DNA of 64,000 nucleotides from contig NZ_CP129111.1 in the NCBI RefSeq assembly GCF_030407165.1, positions 2,790,001 to 2,854,000 of the forward strand, written 5' to 3'. Under the pieces are notes generated by a model. That model was not told the DNA's origin. It did no database searches and saw nothing but the letters and a program-made list of their open reading frames with translations. How positions within the stretch are numbered: the first letter of the stretch is position 1; the number at the start of each line of letters is the position of its first letter. The position numbers and the translations under genes are program-made. The DNA comes from Fontisubflavum oceani (lineage in GTDB: Bacteria; Pseudomonadota; Alphaproteobacteria; Rhodobacterales; Rhodobacteraceae). This document shows, in pieces, positions 1 to 9,610 of this stretch.

Positions 1-145
1 CATAGTGGGTGGCGTGGAATGTGCGGTTGCTAAAGGAGTTTGGGTCGATCGATGCCAGCGCAGTTGAGTTCATCAACGTCGCAGCGCCGAAGGCCGCTGC
101 CCCTCCCTGCATAAACCCGCGGCGGGTAGGACGATGGAATGACAT
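1..145 (-). CDS. Tat-exported reductase, N-terminal fragment (TorA/DorA-like), cut by window edge
   Basis: Only the first 48 codons lie in the window. The ATG at 145 follows a strong AAGGAGG ribosome site at 152-160. The N-terminus carries a twin-arginine signal (RRGFMQGG followed by an alanine-rich hydrophobic stretch). Shortly after the likely cleavage point is FHATHYG, which resembles the small-residue/His/aromatic/Gly stretch at the mature start of TMAO and DMSO reductases. Tat export fits a molybdopterin enzyme folded in the cytoplasm. The main argument is context: divergent torR and nearby torS and torT homologues. The assignment to TorA/DorA is inference; any Tat-exported enzyme controlled by this system would look the same here. 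Confidence 0.5.
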   Translation of the reverse strand, partial: MSFHRPTRRGFMQGGAAAFGAATLMNSTALASIDPNSFSNRTFHATHY

Positions 146-214
146 GGGAGAAGCCTCCTTAGCTCTTTCTGATATTTTCTGCCTGATTTTACCGCCGCAG
201 CGCCTGTCACCCTG

Positions 215-228
215 TTGATGCACGTCAA
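215..228. promoter_or_regulatory. FNR/FnrL-type box
   Basis: TTGATGCACGTCAA matches the TTGAT-N4-ATCAA consensus at 9 of 10 defined positions. It lies in the 120-bp divergent region between the Tat-signal reductase and torR. In Rhodobacter, DMSO reductase genes are under FnrL as well as a two-component system, so oxygen control of this locus is a reasonable inference. Confidence 0.55.
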
Positions 229-265
229 GGCGGCGTGTACGAAGATGTGAAGAATTGTAAACACC

Positions 266-976
266 ATGACGCCCCTGCCCCATATCCTTGTCGTCGAAGA
301 CGACCGCACCACCCGGATGCGCCTCGTCGCCTATCTCAGCGGCCAGGGCTACCGCGTCAGCGATGCCGCGAATGCGGAGGAGATGGAGGCCGTCTTGGCC
401 CGGGACCCGGCAGAACTGTTGCTGGTGGATATCAATCTCGGCGGTAAGGATGGGCTGACGATCACGCGTGAACAGCGCGCGGCCTCCCGGGTTGGGATCA
501 TCCTGCTAACGGCGCGCGATGATCAGGTCGACAAAATCGTCGGCCTGGAGATGGGCGCAGATGATTATGTCACCAAGCCGTTCGACAAACGCGAATTGGC
601 CGCGCGGGTGAAGAACCTTCTGGCGCGTATCGCGGATATCGGCCAAGCCCCGGAAGGGCCGCCGCCGGTGGATGTGTTCGGCCCTTGGCGCTTTGACCGC
701 ATCCGACGCCGGCTTGTCTCCGTCAGCCGCGTTGAAACGCTGACGCAGCAGGAGTTTGAGGTGCTCACGGCGCTCACGGACCACCCCGGTCAAACGCTGA
801 GCCGTGGGCGGCTCTCGGAGATGCTTGGCCGCGATCCGGATCGGCCCAATGACCGGATGATCGATGTCGTTGTCGGGCGGCTCCGCAAAAAGCTGGAAGA
901 GGACGCGACCACACCAGACTGGCTTCTCACCGTGCACGGCCAGGGCTATCGGTTCGTCGACCCCGCCACAACGTGA
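266..976 (+). CDS. torR: TorR/DorR-type response regulator (OmpR family)
   Basis: A 236-residue response regulator with an N-terminal receiver domain (about 1-120; acidic DD near 11-12, phosphoacceptor Asp in LLVDINLGG, Lys in TKP) and a C-terminal winged-helix DNA-binding domain (about 135-232, ending VHGQGYRFV). The stretches VGLEMGADDYVTKPF and RVKNLLARI are very close to Escherichia coli TorR. It should activate the reductase operon when phosphorylated by TorS. It is transcribed away from the reductase fragment. Its last 31 bp overlap the 3' end of torS on the other strand. The ATG at 266 begins just before the receiver domain, as is usual for the family. Confidence 0.88.
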   Translation: MTPLPHILVVEDDRTTRMRLVAYLSGQGYRVSDAANAEEMEAVLARDPAELLLVDINLGGKDGLTITREQRAASRVGIILLTARDDQVDKIVGLEMGADDYVTKPFDKRELAARVKNLLARIADIGQAPEGPPPVDVFGPWRFDRIRRRLVSVSRVETLTQQEFEVLTALTDHPGQTLSRGRLSEMLGRDPDRPNDRMIDVVVGRLRKKLEEDATTPDWLLTVHGQGYRFVDPATT

Positions 977-3773
977 AGGCCGGACTGGGTTGCCGCCTCG
1001 GACAATTGCCGCGCCGCAGCCTCCGCAGCGGTGGTGAGTTGCGCGTCGGATACCTCGTCGCCCGCCTCGATCCGCAGCATCAAATCGCATAAGGCGTCCA
1101 ATCGGAAATTCGATGCCGCGCCCTTTAGCCGATGCGCCGCCGCGCGTCGGGCAGCGGCCAGATCGTCAGATGATCCCCCATCTTCAGCGCACGCATCGCG
1201 AATGCGGTCAATGGCGTTTGGCAGATCGGCCAGAAACTCCGCCACGATGCGAGCGGTCGTCTCCTCACCCAGATCAACCCTATCACTCAGCAGGGTTTCG
1301 AGGACCGGGTCGGAAGATACTGTCTCGCGTGGCTGTTCCGCATACGTGGTCAGATCATCAGACAGACAATCGGCCAGCGCACGCGGGGAAATCGGTTTCG
1401 CTAGGATGCGGGAAACGCCCAATCGAGTTCGCTCCATCTCGGTATCCTCGATCAGATGCGCGGTCAGAGCCACCAAACGCCCGGCCTGAGGCTGATCGGA
1501 AAGCGCTTCGGCCACCGACTGCCCCGGCATGTCGGGCAAGTCGAGATCAATCAGAACCAGATCGAAAGGCCCATCCAGCACCGCGGCGAGCCCTGCCCGC
1601 CCGGTCGCCGCCTCAACCACATCGCACCCCATCTTTTCAAGGTAGCCACGGGCGACCAGACGGTTGACGGCATGATCATCAATAATCAACACTCGGCGCT
1701 GACCTGCAAACGCCGCCTCATCCAGATCAGCCTCCCTGACGATCAGATCCGGATCGCCGAGGCCAAGCGGCACCGATAAGGTGAACCGACTGCCGACGCT
1801 GGGCGCGCTTTGCACGTCAAGCGCACCGCCAAGCGCCGTCGTGAGCGACCGCGAAATGGCGAGGCCGAGACCGATCCCCTCAATCCCGGACTGCCGGGCA
1901 GCAGTGGCGCGCGCATATGCATCGAAGGCTTCGGCCAGCGCCGCCTCAGACATGCCAACTCCGGTATCGGCGACGGTTATCGATAAAACGATCTGCCCAT
2001 CCGCTTCCGAAATCCCATGATCGATCAGAACCGAGACACGCCCGGCATCGGTGTATTTGACCGCGTTCGAAATCAGGTTGGAGAGGATTTGGCGAATTTT
2101 GACCACATCGCCCACCAGCACATGCGGTGCAGGCTCAATCAGCTCAACTGTCGCCTCCAACTCCTTTGGCGCCGCCAGAGTTCGCAACTGAAGCTCCAAC
2201 TGCCCAACCAAATCCCGGAGCAAGAAATGAACGTCGCGGGGGCCATTCTCGGCATCATCGCTGGCGGCGAAGTTGAGCAACTCATTGCTGATATCCAAAA
2301 GATCGCGGGCCGAGCGATGCGCGATCCGCACGCGCTTGGCCTGCGCGTCATCCTGGGTTTCGGCGGCCAGCAACCCGAGCATTCCGATTATCCCATTCAG
2401 GGGGGTCCGGATTTCATGGCTCATAAGCGCCAGAAGCTCCGTTTTGCTGCGCGCGATGGCTTCGGCATCGGCCCGCGCGGTGTCGGAGGCCTGCATCTCG
2501 CGCACCAGATCGCCGGTACGCGCGATCACGGCTTCCTCAAGACTGGCCCGCAAACGTGTCGCCTCGGCAGACCGGCGGCGCAGGATGTTGAGGGCCTTTT
2601 CCATCCGCCCAATCTCGTCACGCCCAGTGATCGGCACCGGTTGGTCGTGAACCCCACGCGCCACAGCAACGATTTGACGAGAGACATCGCCAAGCCGCGA
2701 GACGAGGCGGCGCCGCGCGTAGATCCACAACACCCCGGCCAGCCCAACCGCAAGCGCAACCCCGACTATCAGGGCCGTGGTCAGCAGAGCCGCGCGCTGG
2801 TTTACCGCCTCGACCCGCGCTAGGCTGGCCGTTTGAGAAATGGTCTGTGCCACGCGGGCGCGGTTGGACAAGGCCGTAATGCGCCGGTTTAGCAATCGGC
2901 TTTCCGCAACCAAGCGATCGGCCAGGAGCACGCGCTCTCGCTGCACCGCGACCAACCCGCCGGGCGCCAGCGCCGCGCGATATGCTGCCAAATGCTGCGC
3001 CGCCGTCCCACGCGCCGTGTCAGATAACAGGAAACCGAGGCGCTGTTCGGCATCTGCCACTTGCACCACCAACGCCCGATGCGTCTCTTCGAGCCGCGCC
3101 GATGTCATCATTGCAGGAAGCGATTGCGTTTTGAGCCGCATGCCGTCTACCAATCGGCCCAACTCGGTCAACCGCTCGAACGCGAAGAAATACTCGTCGG
3201 CCAAATCGTCCAGCACTGGGCGGGGGTCGCCATCAACCCCGGTATAGAGCCCGACGATCGTCGCAGTGACCCTCAGGCGCGCAAGCCCGATCTCTTCTCC
3301 GACAAGCGTGGTAAAAGCCGCGCCCTCGCGGTCAAGCGCCTCGTGTTCTGCTGTGACCCGCGCAGATAGCTCTAACGATTGCCGCCCGACCGTCGCGATG
3401 CGGTCCAAAATCTCAGCCGCGCTGTCTTCGGTTGGCAAATCTGCCGGATCTTCCGCGCCTTCCCCGTCTTCCAACAGACGGACGCCCCCGCCTCAATCCG
3501 ATCCACCGCGTCGCCCAACCGCGCGACCATTCGATCGAGATCGGCCCGTGTATCGGCCCGCACAAACGCCGTCGACACCGTCCCAACAAATTCAACATCC
3601 GCGCCGATTTCGCTGGCCAGTTGTATTCGCGGCAAATTGCTTTGGATCAAGGTGTCATGGCTTTGGATCACATAGCGATTGACCACCACGGCGGCCACAC
3701 CCACCATTACGGCCAGAAGGCCCATGGCAGACAGGATCAGGATCAAACGCGTGTCAAAACGGCTCTGGAACAC
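946..3773 (-). pseudogene. torS: TorS-type hybrid sensor kinase, frameshifted in this sequence
   Basis: Hybrid histidine kinase in two reading frames. The 5' part (GTG start at 3773 proposed) gives one membrane helix (LILILSAMGLLAVMVGVAAV) and the start of a periplasmic sensor. The rest gives more sensor, a second membrane helix, HAMP, HisKA (MSHEIRTPLNG), HATPase (NLISNAVKYTDAG; GIGLGLAI), a receiver (LIDLDLP) and an Hpt domain (HRLKGAASNF), the full TorS order. Adding one base to the C5 run at 3485-3489 joins the frames into about 940 residues, close to E. coli TorS (914). No domain is lost, so a sequencing error or a very recent mutation is likely. torT diverges 35 bp away. Family is clear; the start is not certain. 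Confidence 0.8.
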
Positions 3774-3807
3774 GGCGGAACAGTATGGCGCGCAATGGAG
3801 ACGTGCA

Positions 3808-4746
3808 ATGATAGGGGCGGGTTTGGCGATGGGTCTGTGGGCATCTGCCGCATCCGCTACCCCGCTCTTCTGCGTCTTGGTCCCGCATTTCAAGGATGAG
3901 TACTGGCTCAGCGTCGGTTTTGGGTTGGAACAAGAGGCCGATCGTCAAGCGGTGGACCTGATCATGATGGAGGCTGGCGGCTATAACGCGCGGGCCGCAC
4001 AGATCGCACAACTGAGCGATTGCGTCGCACGCGACGCCAACGCCATTTTGATCGGCGCGGTCAGTGCCGATCATCCCGTCCTGCTGCGGGCAATTGCGAC
4101 CGCAGCGCATGAAGTTCCGGTCTATGCGCTGGTCAATGAATTGCACTCTCCCGCGCTGAGTGGCCGTGTTGGGGTCGATTGGTATGATATGGGCCTGGAT
4201 CTCGGTCGCCACATGGCGGACCTGCACCCGGCGGGGTCAGGCGAGCTCAGCGCCACCCTGATTACCGGGCCGCCAGAGTCGGGATGGACGGCCCCCTTGC
4301 TGGACGGGCTACAGGCCGGGCTGGGCGATAGTGCCGTCACGATCAGCACCATTTACGGCGCTGATACCGGTGTGCCAGAGCAATTGGCGCTGGTTTATGA
4401 GGCGCTCTCTGACGCGCCGGACACAGATATCTTGATTGGCAGCGCTCCGGCCATTGAAGCCGCGGTCGGGCTGATCGCCGTTGGCGACGGCCCAACACCG
4501 CTTCTCTATGCGACCTATGCCAATCACTCCGTCCTAAGGGGGCTGATGAATGGCCGGATCGGCGCCGCCCCTTTCGACGACCCGGCGGCGCAGGGCGAAC
4601 TGGCCATACTGCAGGCGCTTGGGCGCGACGGCACCGGCGATCCGAACCGGCTTTTCGGACCAGAAATTGTCGTGCTGACACCACAGAGCGACGCTCTGAA
4701 CGCGGTCACACTCTCCCCGCCGGATTATTTCCCGGATCTCGACTAG
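3808..4746 (+). CDS. torT: TorT-like periplasmic sensor partner
   Basis: A 312-residue periplasmic binding protein of the sugar-binding/TorT fold. The start at 3808 follows GGAG and begins a short signal peptide ending ASAA/SAT. The mature protein opens with LFCVLVPHFKDEYWLSVGFG, typical of type 1 periplasmic proteins, and continues with the alternating beta/alpha pattern (ANAILIGAVSAD, ATLITGPPESGW). In E. coli TorT binds TMAO and passes the signal to the TorS sensor domain. The divergent neighbour here is torS, which supports that role. A longer reading frame extends upstream to 3679, but it lacks a signal peptide and overlaps torS. Confidence 0.8.
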   Translation: MIGAGLAMGLWASAASATPLFCVLVPHFKDEYWLSVGFGLEQEADRQAVDLIMMEAGGYNARAAQIAQLSDCVARDANAILIGAVSADHPVLLRAIATAAHEVPVYALVNELHSPALSGRVGVDWYDMGLDLGRHMADLHPAGSGELSATLITGPPESGWTAPLLDGLQAGLGDSAVTISTIYGADTGVPEQLALVYEALSDAPDTDILIGSAPAIEAAVGLIAVGDGPTPLLYATYANHSVLRGLMNGRIGAAPFDDPAAQGELAILQALGRDGTGDPNRLFGPEIVVLTPQSDALNAVTLSPPDYFPDLD

Positions 4747-4945
4747 ACACCTGGCGGCCCCGCTTTTCTGCGCCATATGACGAACCGCATACATGACCCG
4801 ACGCTTCTCGCCGCTGTGGCGCGGTCAGTTCATTCGCCGACGTTTGCGCGGGGTATTGCAGCGGAAGTCAGAAGCAATTCGGCCCGGGTTATTAGACAGT
4901 CTGCTGAGCCGCATTGCGGGCATCGCACCCATTGCCGTCACAAGC

Positions 4946-6379
4946 TCATTGTGCAGCCCGTTGCCCCACAAACCGCCCGGCCCCATCCGGCATCGCCAAG
5001 CCGCGATGCGCGGCGGCGTATTGCGCCAGCGCCTCCGCGACGGCCCCTTGGGGCGCGACGCTCTTGCGGGCCTGAAAATCCATATGCAGAAGAAAGGTTT
5101 CCATTGTCGCCGCCAAAGTGCCGTCTCCGCGGGTCATGCTGTGAAACAGATGCAGCTTCTTCCCTTCGGTTGCCAGCACTTGCGTGGTGATCTTCAACTC
5201 ATCGCCTGCATGAACCTCCGCCAGATATCGGACGTGGTTTTCAACAGTGAAATAGCTCAGCCCGCTGGCGATGTAGGCTGCATCGGCGCCGATCATTTCC
5301 ATGAATCGATCACTGGCTTGTGCGCCAGCCTCCAGATAATGGGCCTCGTTCATATGGCCGTTATAATCCGTCCATGTCTCTGGCACCTGGCGCAAAACCG
5401 TCACCGGCAGGACGGACTCCATCACCGGCGGCAAGCTGGCCTCATGATCCACAATCACCCCGCCTGCCCCGCTCTTGGTTCGCCGCAAGCTGCGCAGAAT
5501 GCCGACCAGATTGTCATCGCGCAGACGTTCCAAGGCGCGGATCGACAGATGGCCCGACTGCGCATCCGACTGCCCCGCGATCAGATCAACCAATTCGGGC
5601 GTGAAATCCGGCACATCCATCAGCTTGGTCCAGGGCCATTCCAGCGCCGGGCCGAACTGCGCCATGAAATGCTTCATCCCCGCTTCGCCGCCCGCCACGC
5701 GATAGGTCTCAAACAGGCCCATCTGCGCCCATCGGAGGCCGAAGCCCATACGGATCGCCTCGTCAATCTCTTCGGTTGTGGCAATCTCGTCTTTGACCAG
5801 CCACAGCGCCTCGCGCCAGACTGCCTCCAGAAGCCGGTCCGCGATATGGGCGTCAATCTCCTTGCGGACGATCAAGGGATACATGCCGACACTACGCAGG
5901 ATCGCCGCCGCGTCCGCGCATTGCCCCGCTTCGCCGACCAGTTCGACAAGTGGCAAGAGATAGACCGGATTGAACGGGTGCGCGACGATGACCCGCGCGC
6001 CTTGCGCGGTCAGTTCCGAGGGTTTGAAACCGGATGTGGACGAGCCAATGATCGCATTCGGTGGCGCGAGAGCCGTCAGATCCGCATGGATCTGATGCTT
6101 TAGCTCCAACCGCTCCGGCACGCTTTCTTGAACCCAAGCGGCCCCGTCCAATGCCTCCCCGAAGTCACTTTGGAACGCCAAGTGCCCCTCGTCTGGCAGC
6201 GCTCTGTCGTAGAGCGCTGGCAAGCTTCGGCGCGCATTCTGCAGGACCTCTTGGATCTTACGCTCTGCCTCCGGTTCGGGATCGTAGACCGCCACATCCC
6301 ATCCGTTCAGCAGGAATCGTGCCACCCATCCGCCGCCAATGACCCCACCCCCGATGACTGCCGCTTTGCGCTCCGTCAT
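4946..6379 (-). CDS. lcdH: L-carnitine dehydrogenase / betainyl-CoA thioesterase fusion
   Basis: A 477-residue protein with an N-terminal 3-hydroxyacyl-CoA dehydrogenase-type NAD domain (VIGGGVIGGGWVARF near 8-22, then SSTSGFKPSEL and VAHPFNPVYLLPLVE) and a C-terminal hot-dog thioesterase domain (about 320-460; WTDYNGHMNEAHYLE). This is the fused carnitine dehydrogenase/thioesterase of rhizobia and roseobacters. It oxidises L-carnitine to 3-dehydrocarnitine, and the thioesterase half is thought to release glycine betaine from betainyl-CoA. The cdhC gene for the intervening cleavage step lies on the same strand, separated by a gene of opposite orientation. Substrate is inferred from the family and from cdhC. 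Confidence 0.85.
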   Translation of the reverse strand: MTERKAAVIGGGVIGGGWVARFLLNGWDVAVYDPEPEAERKIQEVLQNARRSLPALYDRALPDEGHLAFQSDFGEALDGAAWVQESVPERLELKHQIHADLTALAPPNAIIGSSTSGFKPSELTAQGARVIVAHPFNPVYLLPLVELVGEAGQCADAAAILRSVGMYPLIVRKEIDAHIADRLLEAVWREALWLVKDEIATTEEIDEAIRMGFGLRWAQMGLFETYRVAGGEAGMKHFMAQFGPALEWPWTKLMDVPDFTPELVDLIAGQSDAQSGHLSIRALERLRDDNLVGILRSLRRTKSGAGGVIVDHEASLPPVMESVLPVTVLRQVPETWTDYNGHMNEAHYLEAGAQASDRFMEMIGADAAYIASGLSYFTVENHVRYLAEVHAGDELKITTQVLATEGKKLHLFHSMTRGDGTLAATMETFLLHMDFQARKSVAPQGAVAEALAQYAAAHRGLAMPDGAGRFVGQRAAQ

Positions 6380-6452
6380 TGCTCCGTTCCCGCATGTTCC
6401 GGGTCGGCCCCACGCCGCATTCGCGCAACAAACGCCGCAAAGGAGACCCGAT

Positions 6453-6923
6453 ATGGATATTGAATTTCTAGCTCTACCGACCGAACCCGTCGCCCAAATT
6501 CGCGACCTGGGACGCGACGCCTATGACTTGCCGGTCGAGCGTCATGTGTCTGGCGGCGATGGCTATCCCTGCCGTCATTGTCTGGAGGAAACACCATTGG
6601 GGCAAGACTATCTGGTCCTGGCACACAAACCGTTTGAAACCACGAATCCCTATGCAGAAACCGGCCCGATATTCCTCTGCGCGGAGTCTTGCGCCCGCGC
6701 AGAGCCATCGGACAAGACGCCTGCCATTCTTCGCGCGCCTGAATACCTGATACGGGGTTACTCCGCCGATGAACGGATCGTCTATGGCACCGGCAAAGTG
6801 GTGACGACAGATCAGATCGCCGCATACGCGCGCGCGTTATTCGAACGCAAAGACATCGCGTTTGTCGATATCCGCAGCGCCGCGAATAACTGCTATCAAT
6901 GCCGAATCCGGCGCGCCTCATGA
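6453..6923 (+). CDS. DUF1203 family protein
   Basis: A 156-residue protein starting at ATG 6453 after a good AAGGAG site (6440-6445). The reading frame extends upstream without a usable signal. The protein has a CRHCL pair near residue 30 and further cysteines (FLCAESCAR, NNCYQC), compatible with the DUF1203 family, whose function I do not know. It is embedded between the two carnitine genes in the opposite direction, and its 3' end overlaps cdhC by 6 bp. The insertion between lcdH and cdhC may be a chance arrangement rather than a functional link. Confidence 0.7.
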   Translation: MDIEFLALPTEPVAQIRDLGRDAYDLPVERHVSGGDGYPCRHCLEETPLGQDYLVLAHKPFETTNPYAETGPIFLCAESCARAEPSDKTPAILRAPEYLIRGYSADERIVYGTGKVVTTDQIAAYARALFERKDIAFVDIRSAANNCYQCRIRRAS

Positions 6924-7832
6924 GACGGGCGCTCGCTTGGTCAGGCCCAATTTGGCGCGGACCGCCTCCGGCCCGATCACGCGGGCGCCCATCGTCTCGA
7001 TCAGCGTTACGGCCCGCGCGACCAGTTGCGCATTGGTAGCCAGCACGCCCTTGTCCAAGAACAGATTATCCTCCAACCCGACCCGGACATTGCCACCTGC
7101 CAGAACCGCAGCAGCGACAAAGGGCATCTGATCCCGGCCCAAACTGAAGGCCGACCAATGCCAATCGGCGGGCACGTTATTGACCATCGCAAGATAGGTA
7201 TTGAGGTCATTCGGCGCACCCCAAGGCACCCCCATACAAAGCTGCACAAGCGCTGGCGCGATCAGAATGCCCTCGGCCACCAACTGCTTGGCAAACCAGA
7301 GATGACCAGTGTCAAACGCCTCGATCTCCGGCTTCACACCCAGATCGGTCATCATCTGCCCCATCGCCCGCAACATGCCGGGCGTGTTGGTCATCACATA
7401 ATCCGCCTCCGCGAAATTCATCGTGCCGCAATCGAGCGTACAAATCTCCGGCTGACATTCCGCAATATGCGCCATCCGCTCGGTCGCGCCCGCCATGTCG
7501 GTCCCGGCCGCTTTGAGCGGCAAGGGTGCCTCGGTCGAGCCAAACACCATATCGCCCCCCATCCCGGCGGTCAGATTCAAGACCACATCCGTGTCAGAGG
7601 CGCGAATCCGGTCCGTCACCTCGCGATAGAGGCCGAGATCGCGCGACGGGCCCCCGGTCTGCGGGTCGCGCACATGGCAATGTACAATCGCCGCCCCCGC
7701 CTTCGCGGCCGCGATCGCGCCGTCGGCAATCTCCACCGGCGACCGCGGCACATGGGGCGATTTCTCCTGCGTTCCACCCGATCCTGTCACAGCACAGGTA
7801 ATGAAAACCTCGCGGTTCATCGTCAACGGCAT
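6918..7832 (-). CDS. cdhC: Dehydrocarnitine cleavage enzyme (BKACE/DUF849, CdhC-like)
   Basis: A 304-residue beta-keto acid cleavage enzyme. Visible family features are ITCAVTGSGG at the N-terminus, the zinc-site HCHVRD near residue 50, the NLTAGMGGD loop, and the late stretch VRVGLEDNLFL. CdhC transfers between 3-dehydrocarnitine and acetyl-CoA, giving betainyl-CoA and acetoacetate, which fits the neighbouring dehydrogenase/thioesterase. The ATG at 7832 has an AAGGA site 8-10 bases upstream. BKACE enzymes are broad, so the substrate rests on context. Confidence 0.82.
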   Translation of the reverse strand: MPLTMNREVFITCAVTGSGGTQEKSPHVPRSPVEIADGAIAAAKAGAAIVHCHVRDPQTGGPSRDLGLYREVTDRIRASDTDVVLNLTAGMGGDMVFGSTEAPLPLKAAGTDMAGATERMAHIAECQPEICTLDCGTMNFAEADYVMTNTPGMLRAMGQMMTDLGVKPEIEAFDTGHLWFAKQLVAEGILIAPALVQLCMGVPWGAPNDLNTYLAMVNNVPADWHWSAFSLGRDQMPFVAAAVLAGGNVRVGLEDNLFLDKGVLATNAQLVARAVTLIETMGARVIGPEAVRAKLGLTKRAPVS

Positions 7833-7898
7833 TTCGATCGTCCTTCTTCAGCTCCACCGAACGGGATCATGGGCGGCGTGACGTGTAAAGAACGAACG

Positions 7899-8582
7899 GT
7901 GTCTATCTCAATCGATTACGCCGTGTGGAACGCACTGACAATCTCTCAGTCGTCCTCTATAGCGGTGCCTAGCCGGACCTGGGAGACTGGGGTGTGGTCT
8001 GGCGCTAAGGAGATGCGGACGACAAGACCGTTGTCACGACCGGCCCGGCGATGGCGATTGATTGCTTTGCCCCGCTCCTCCATGCCACCAGCGCAGCACA
8101 ACAGCTAGTCACGATCGGTTTGACCAACATCGTAGCGGTGGCCATGCCCGATGCGGTACTGGTCGCACACTAAGACCGTGCACAGGATGTAAAAAACGGT
8201 TGCCGCGCTCAAGGCGTTTCTCAGGCCAGACGCTACCGCGCGACTATCGGCCTCGGGGTTGGTACGAAAGCGTCGTCACGGGCTCCCGGTTCCAAGTCAA
8301 AAGCATCATGGTCCATCCGGGCGCCAGCCTGAGCCTCCAAAGCCGCTACCACCGAGCCAGGCGCTGGGTTGTAGTGGAAGGTGCGGCTGAGGTGACAGTC
8401 GATAAAGAGGTAAAGCTCGTGACCGAAAACCAAAGCGTCTACATTCCTCTCGGCGCATTCCACCGCGTGGAAAATCCCGGCAAAGTGCCCTCACTCTCAT
8501 TGAGGTGCCGACTGGCAGCTATCTCGGTGAAGATGACACTCCGATACGAAGACATCTACGCCAGGGATCAGGGTGCAAAGGC
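7899..8582 (+). pseudogene. manC: Decayed second copy of the manC 3' half
   Basis: This stretch aligns by eye with the last 690 bp or so of the intact manC at 27393-28841. It starts at the ISIDYAV codons and runs to the RYEDxYARxQGAK codons at the end. Recognisable pieces include LPRDYRPRGWYES, HPGASLSLQS and VTENQSVYIPLGA. Several indels and stop codons break it (for example TAG at 7971 and TAA at 8172), and no 5' half is present. It is clearly older and more diverged than a sequencing artefact would be. It marks a former end of a polysaccharide locus. Confidence 0.85.
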
Positions 8583-9379
8583 TAGCCCAGAAAGACTTCT
8601 GGCCGACGGCAAAGTAACCGTCTACGGCATAGAAGTTACACTGTAGCTCGATGGTGTCACCGGACATGAGCGCGACCACTGCAAATACCCAGAGCGCCGC
8701 GGCCTTGAAGACACGCGGCAAATGCTCTGGTCGCTCGACACCGTGATTTCGATTGGATGTTCATTTCCAGGCCGCTGCTTATTGGTGCCGACGCAGGTCC
8801 GCCCGGCAATGTCATCAGCAAGCACCGCAAAACAATCCGCCACATTCAGATCGTGCTCGTCACCTGCCCAAATCCTGTTTGATATGGCAACAGGCCAACA
8901 GTCAAAAGACACTGTCATAAAGAACTTCGCGAGGGAATTTGCACACTTGCGAAGCCCAACGCCTGAAAGTGTTGAACTACAAACTGCAACGATCTCGAAT
9001 AGAACGGAAGATAGGGCGCAGGCACCGAGATCTCTCCCCTTAGAACGATTGCGATTTCCGAATCCGCATTCCGGAACGTGAAGGGCGGTGAGAAAGAGAC
9101 GCTGACCCTTTATAGATCGACTTTCAGCGGGGCGGCCAACCTCAGAAAGTCGACGAGCATCGCTAAACAGCTTTGAAACAAAAGAAAAGGGCTCATTTGG
9201 TGTCTAGTGTCGGTTTCGCTAATGATTTGTGGCGGAGCGGGCGCAACTCGCGGCGAACGCTCTCTCGTGCCTTTGTCGGCTTTTGGCGGTTGCCGCGAAA
9301 ACGCTAGCCTGTTCTGCGGAAATTATTGACAGCCCAGCAAATTGACTTTAGCTAAGCTCAGGCTCTAAAGGAGTTGAGG
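8583..9379. other. Degenerate intergenic zone, no intact gene
   Basis: No convincing intact gene. On the minus strand around 8650-8721 a reading frame starts like a secreted protein (MPRVFKAAALWVFAVVAL) and runs into SGDTIEL, faintly like a nuclease-type SNase domain, but it then dissolves into manC antisense; it is probably a remnant. From about 9105 to 9239 the sequence resembles 29360-29521 next to tRNA-Ser, with shared blocks such as GTGAAGGGCGG, GAAAGTCG and TGGCGGAGCG. This zone therefore continues the same decayed duplication as the manC remnant. Confidence 0.5.
9230..9239 (-). repeat. Copy of the tRNA-Ser 3' end (possible old att scar)
   Basis: TGGCGGAGCG is identical to the plus-strand bases 29512-29521, which encode the CCA tail and acceptor end of tRNA-Ser. 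The sequence to its left (about 9105-9229) is related to the sequence left of the real tRNA. Ten bases alone prove little; the matching flank makes chance less likely. Left boundary of the island at 9240 is an inference. Confidence 0.4.
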
Positions 9380-9610
9380 TTGCAAGCGTCAGTCCACGAA
9401 GCAAAAGCAAACCTACCAACGCTTCTAGAGGCGGTCGCACGAGTCGAACGGGTTGTGATCACACCGCATGGCATTCCTGATGCCGAATTGATTGCAGCAC
9501 GGCCTTCCAGAATTAAGCTCGGGGGTTTGAAAAGCCTCATTTCCCCGCCGCCAGATTGTTTCTTCGAGCCTCTGAGCCAAGAAGAGTTGCGGGACTGGGA
9601 AGGCGAATGA
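9380..9610 (+). CDS. Phd/YefM-like antitoxin
   Basis: A 76-residue protein with the Phd pattern: SVHEAKANLPTLLEAV, then VVITPHGIPDAEL, then an acidic toxin-binding tail (LSQEELRDWEGE). The TTG at 9380 is preferred because AAAGGAG ends 6 bases before it; a TTG at 9374 is too close. The motif usually reads G-x-P-V-A; here the A-E replacement suggests a weakened N-terminal fold. It overlaps the toxin start by 4 bp, the standard type II arrangement. It should repress its own promoter and neutralise the toxin, which is broken here. Confidence 0.75.
   Translation: MQASVHEAKANLPTLLEAVARVERVVITPHGIPDAELIAARPSRIKLGGLKSLISPPPDCFFEPLSQEELRDWEGE

Noticed and set aside
2017..2823. Long plus-strand reading frame of 268 codons
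   Set aside because: It is antisense to the torS kinase core, has no domain or ribosome site, and its composition is that of a shadow of the high-GC gene.
4793..6103. 436-codon plus-strand reading frame
   Set aside because: Exactly antisense to lcdH, whose fused domains are unmistakable; the plus-strand protein has a Gln/His/Arg-rich shadow composition.
8622..8918. Minus-strand reading frame in the decayed zone
   Set aside because: No ribosome site and no convincing family; only faint likeness to a secreted nuclease in the adjoining frame. Treated as remnant sequence.
9100..9380. Possible replication origin or partition site near the toxin-antitoxin pair
   Set aside because: No iterons, DnaA-box cluster or parS-like palindrome is visible.
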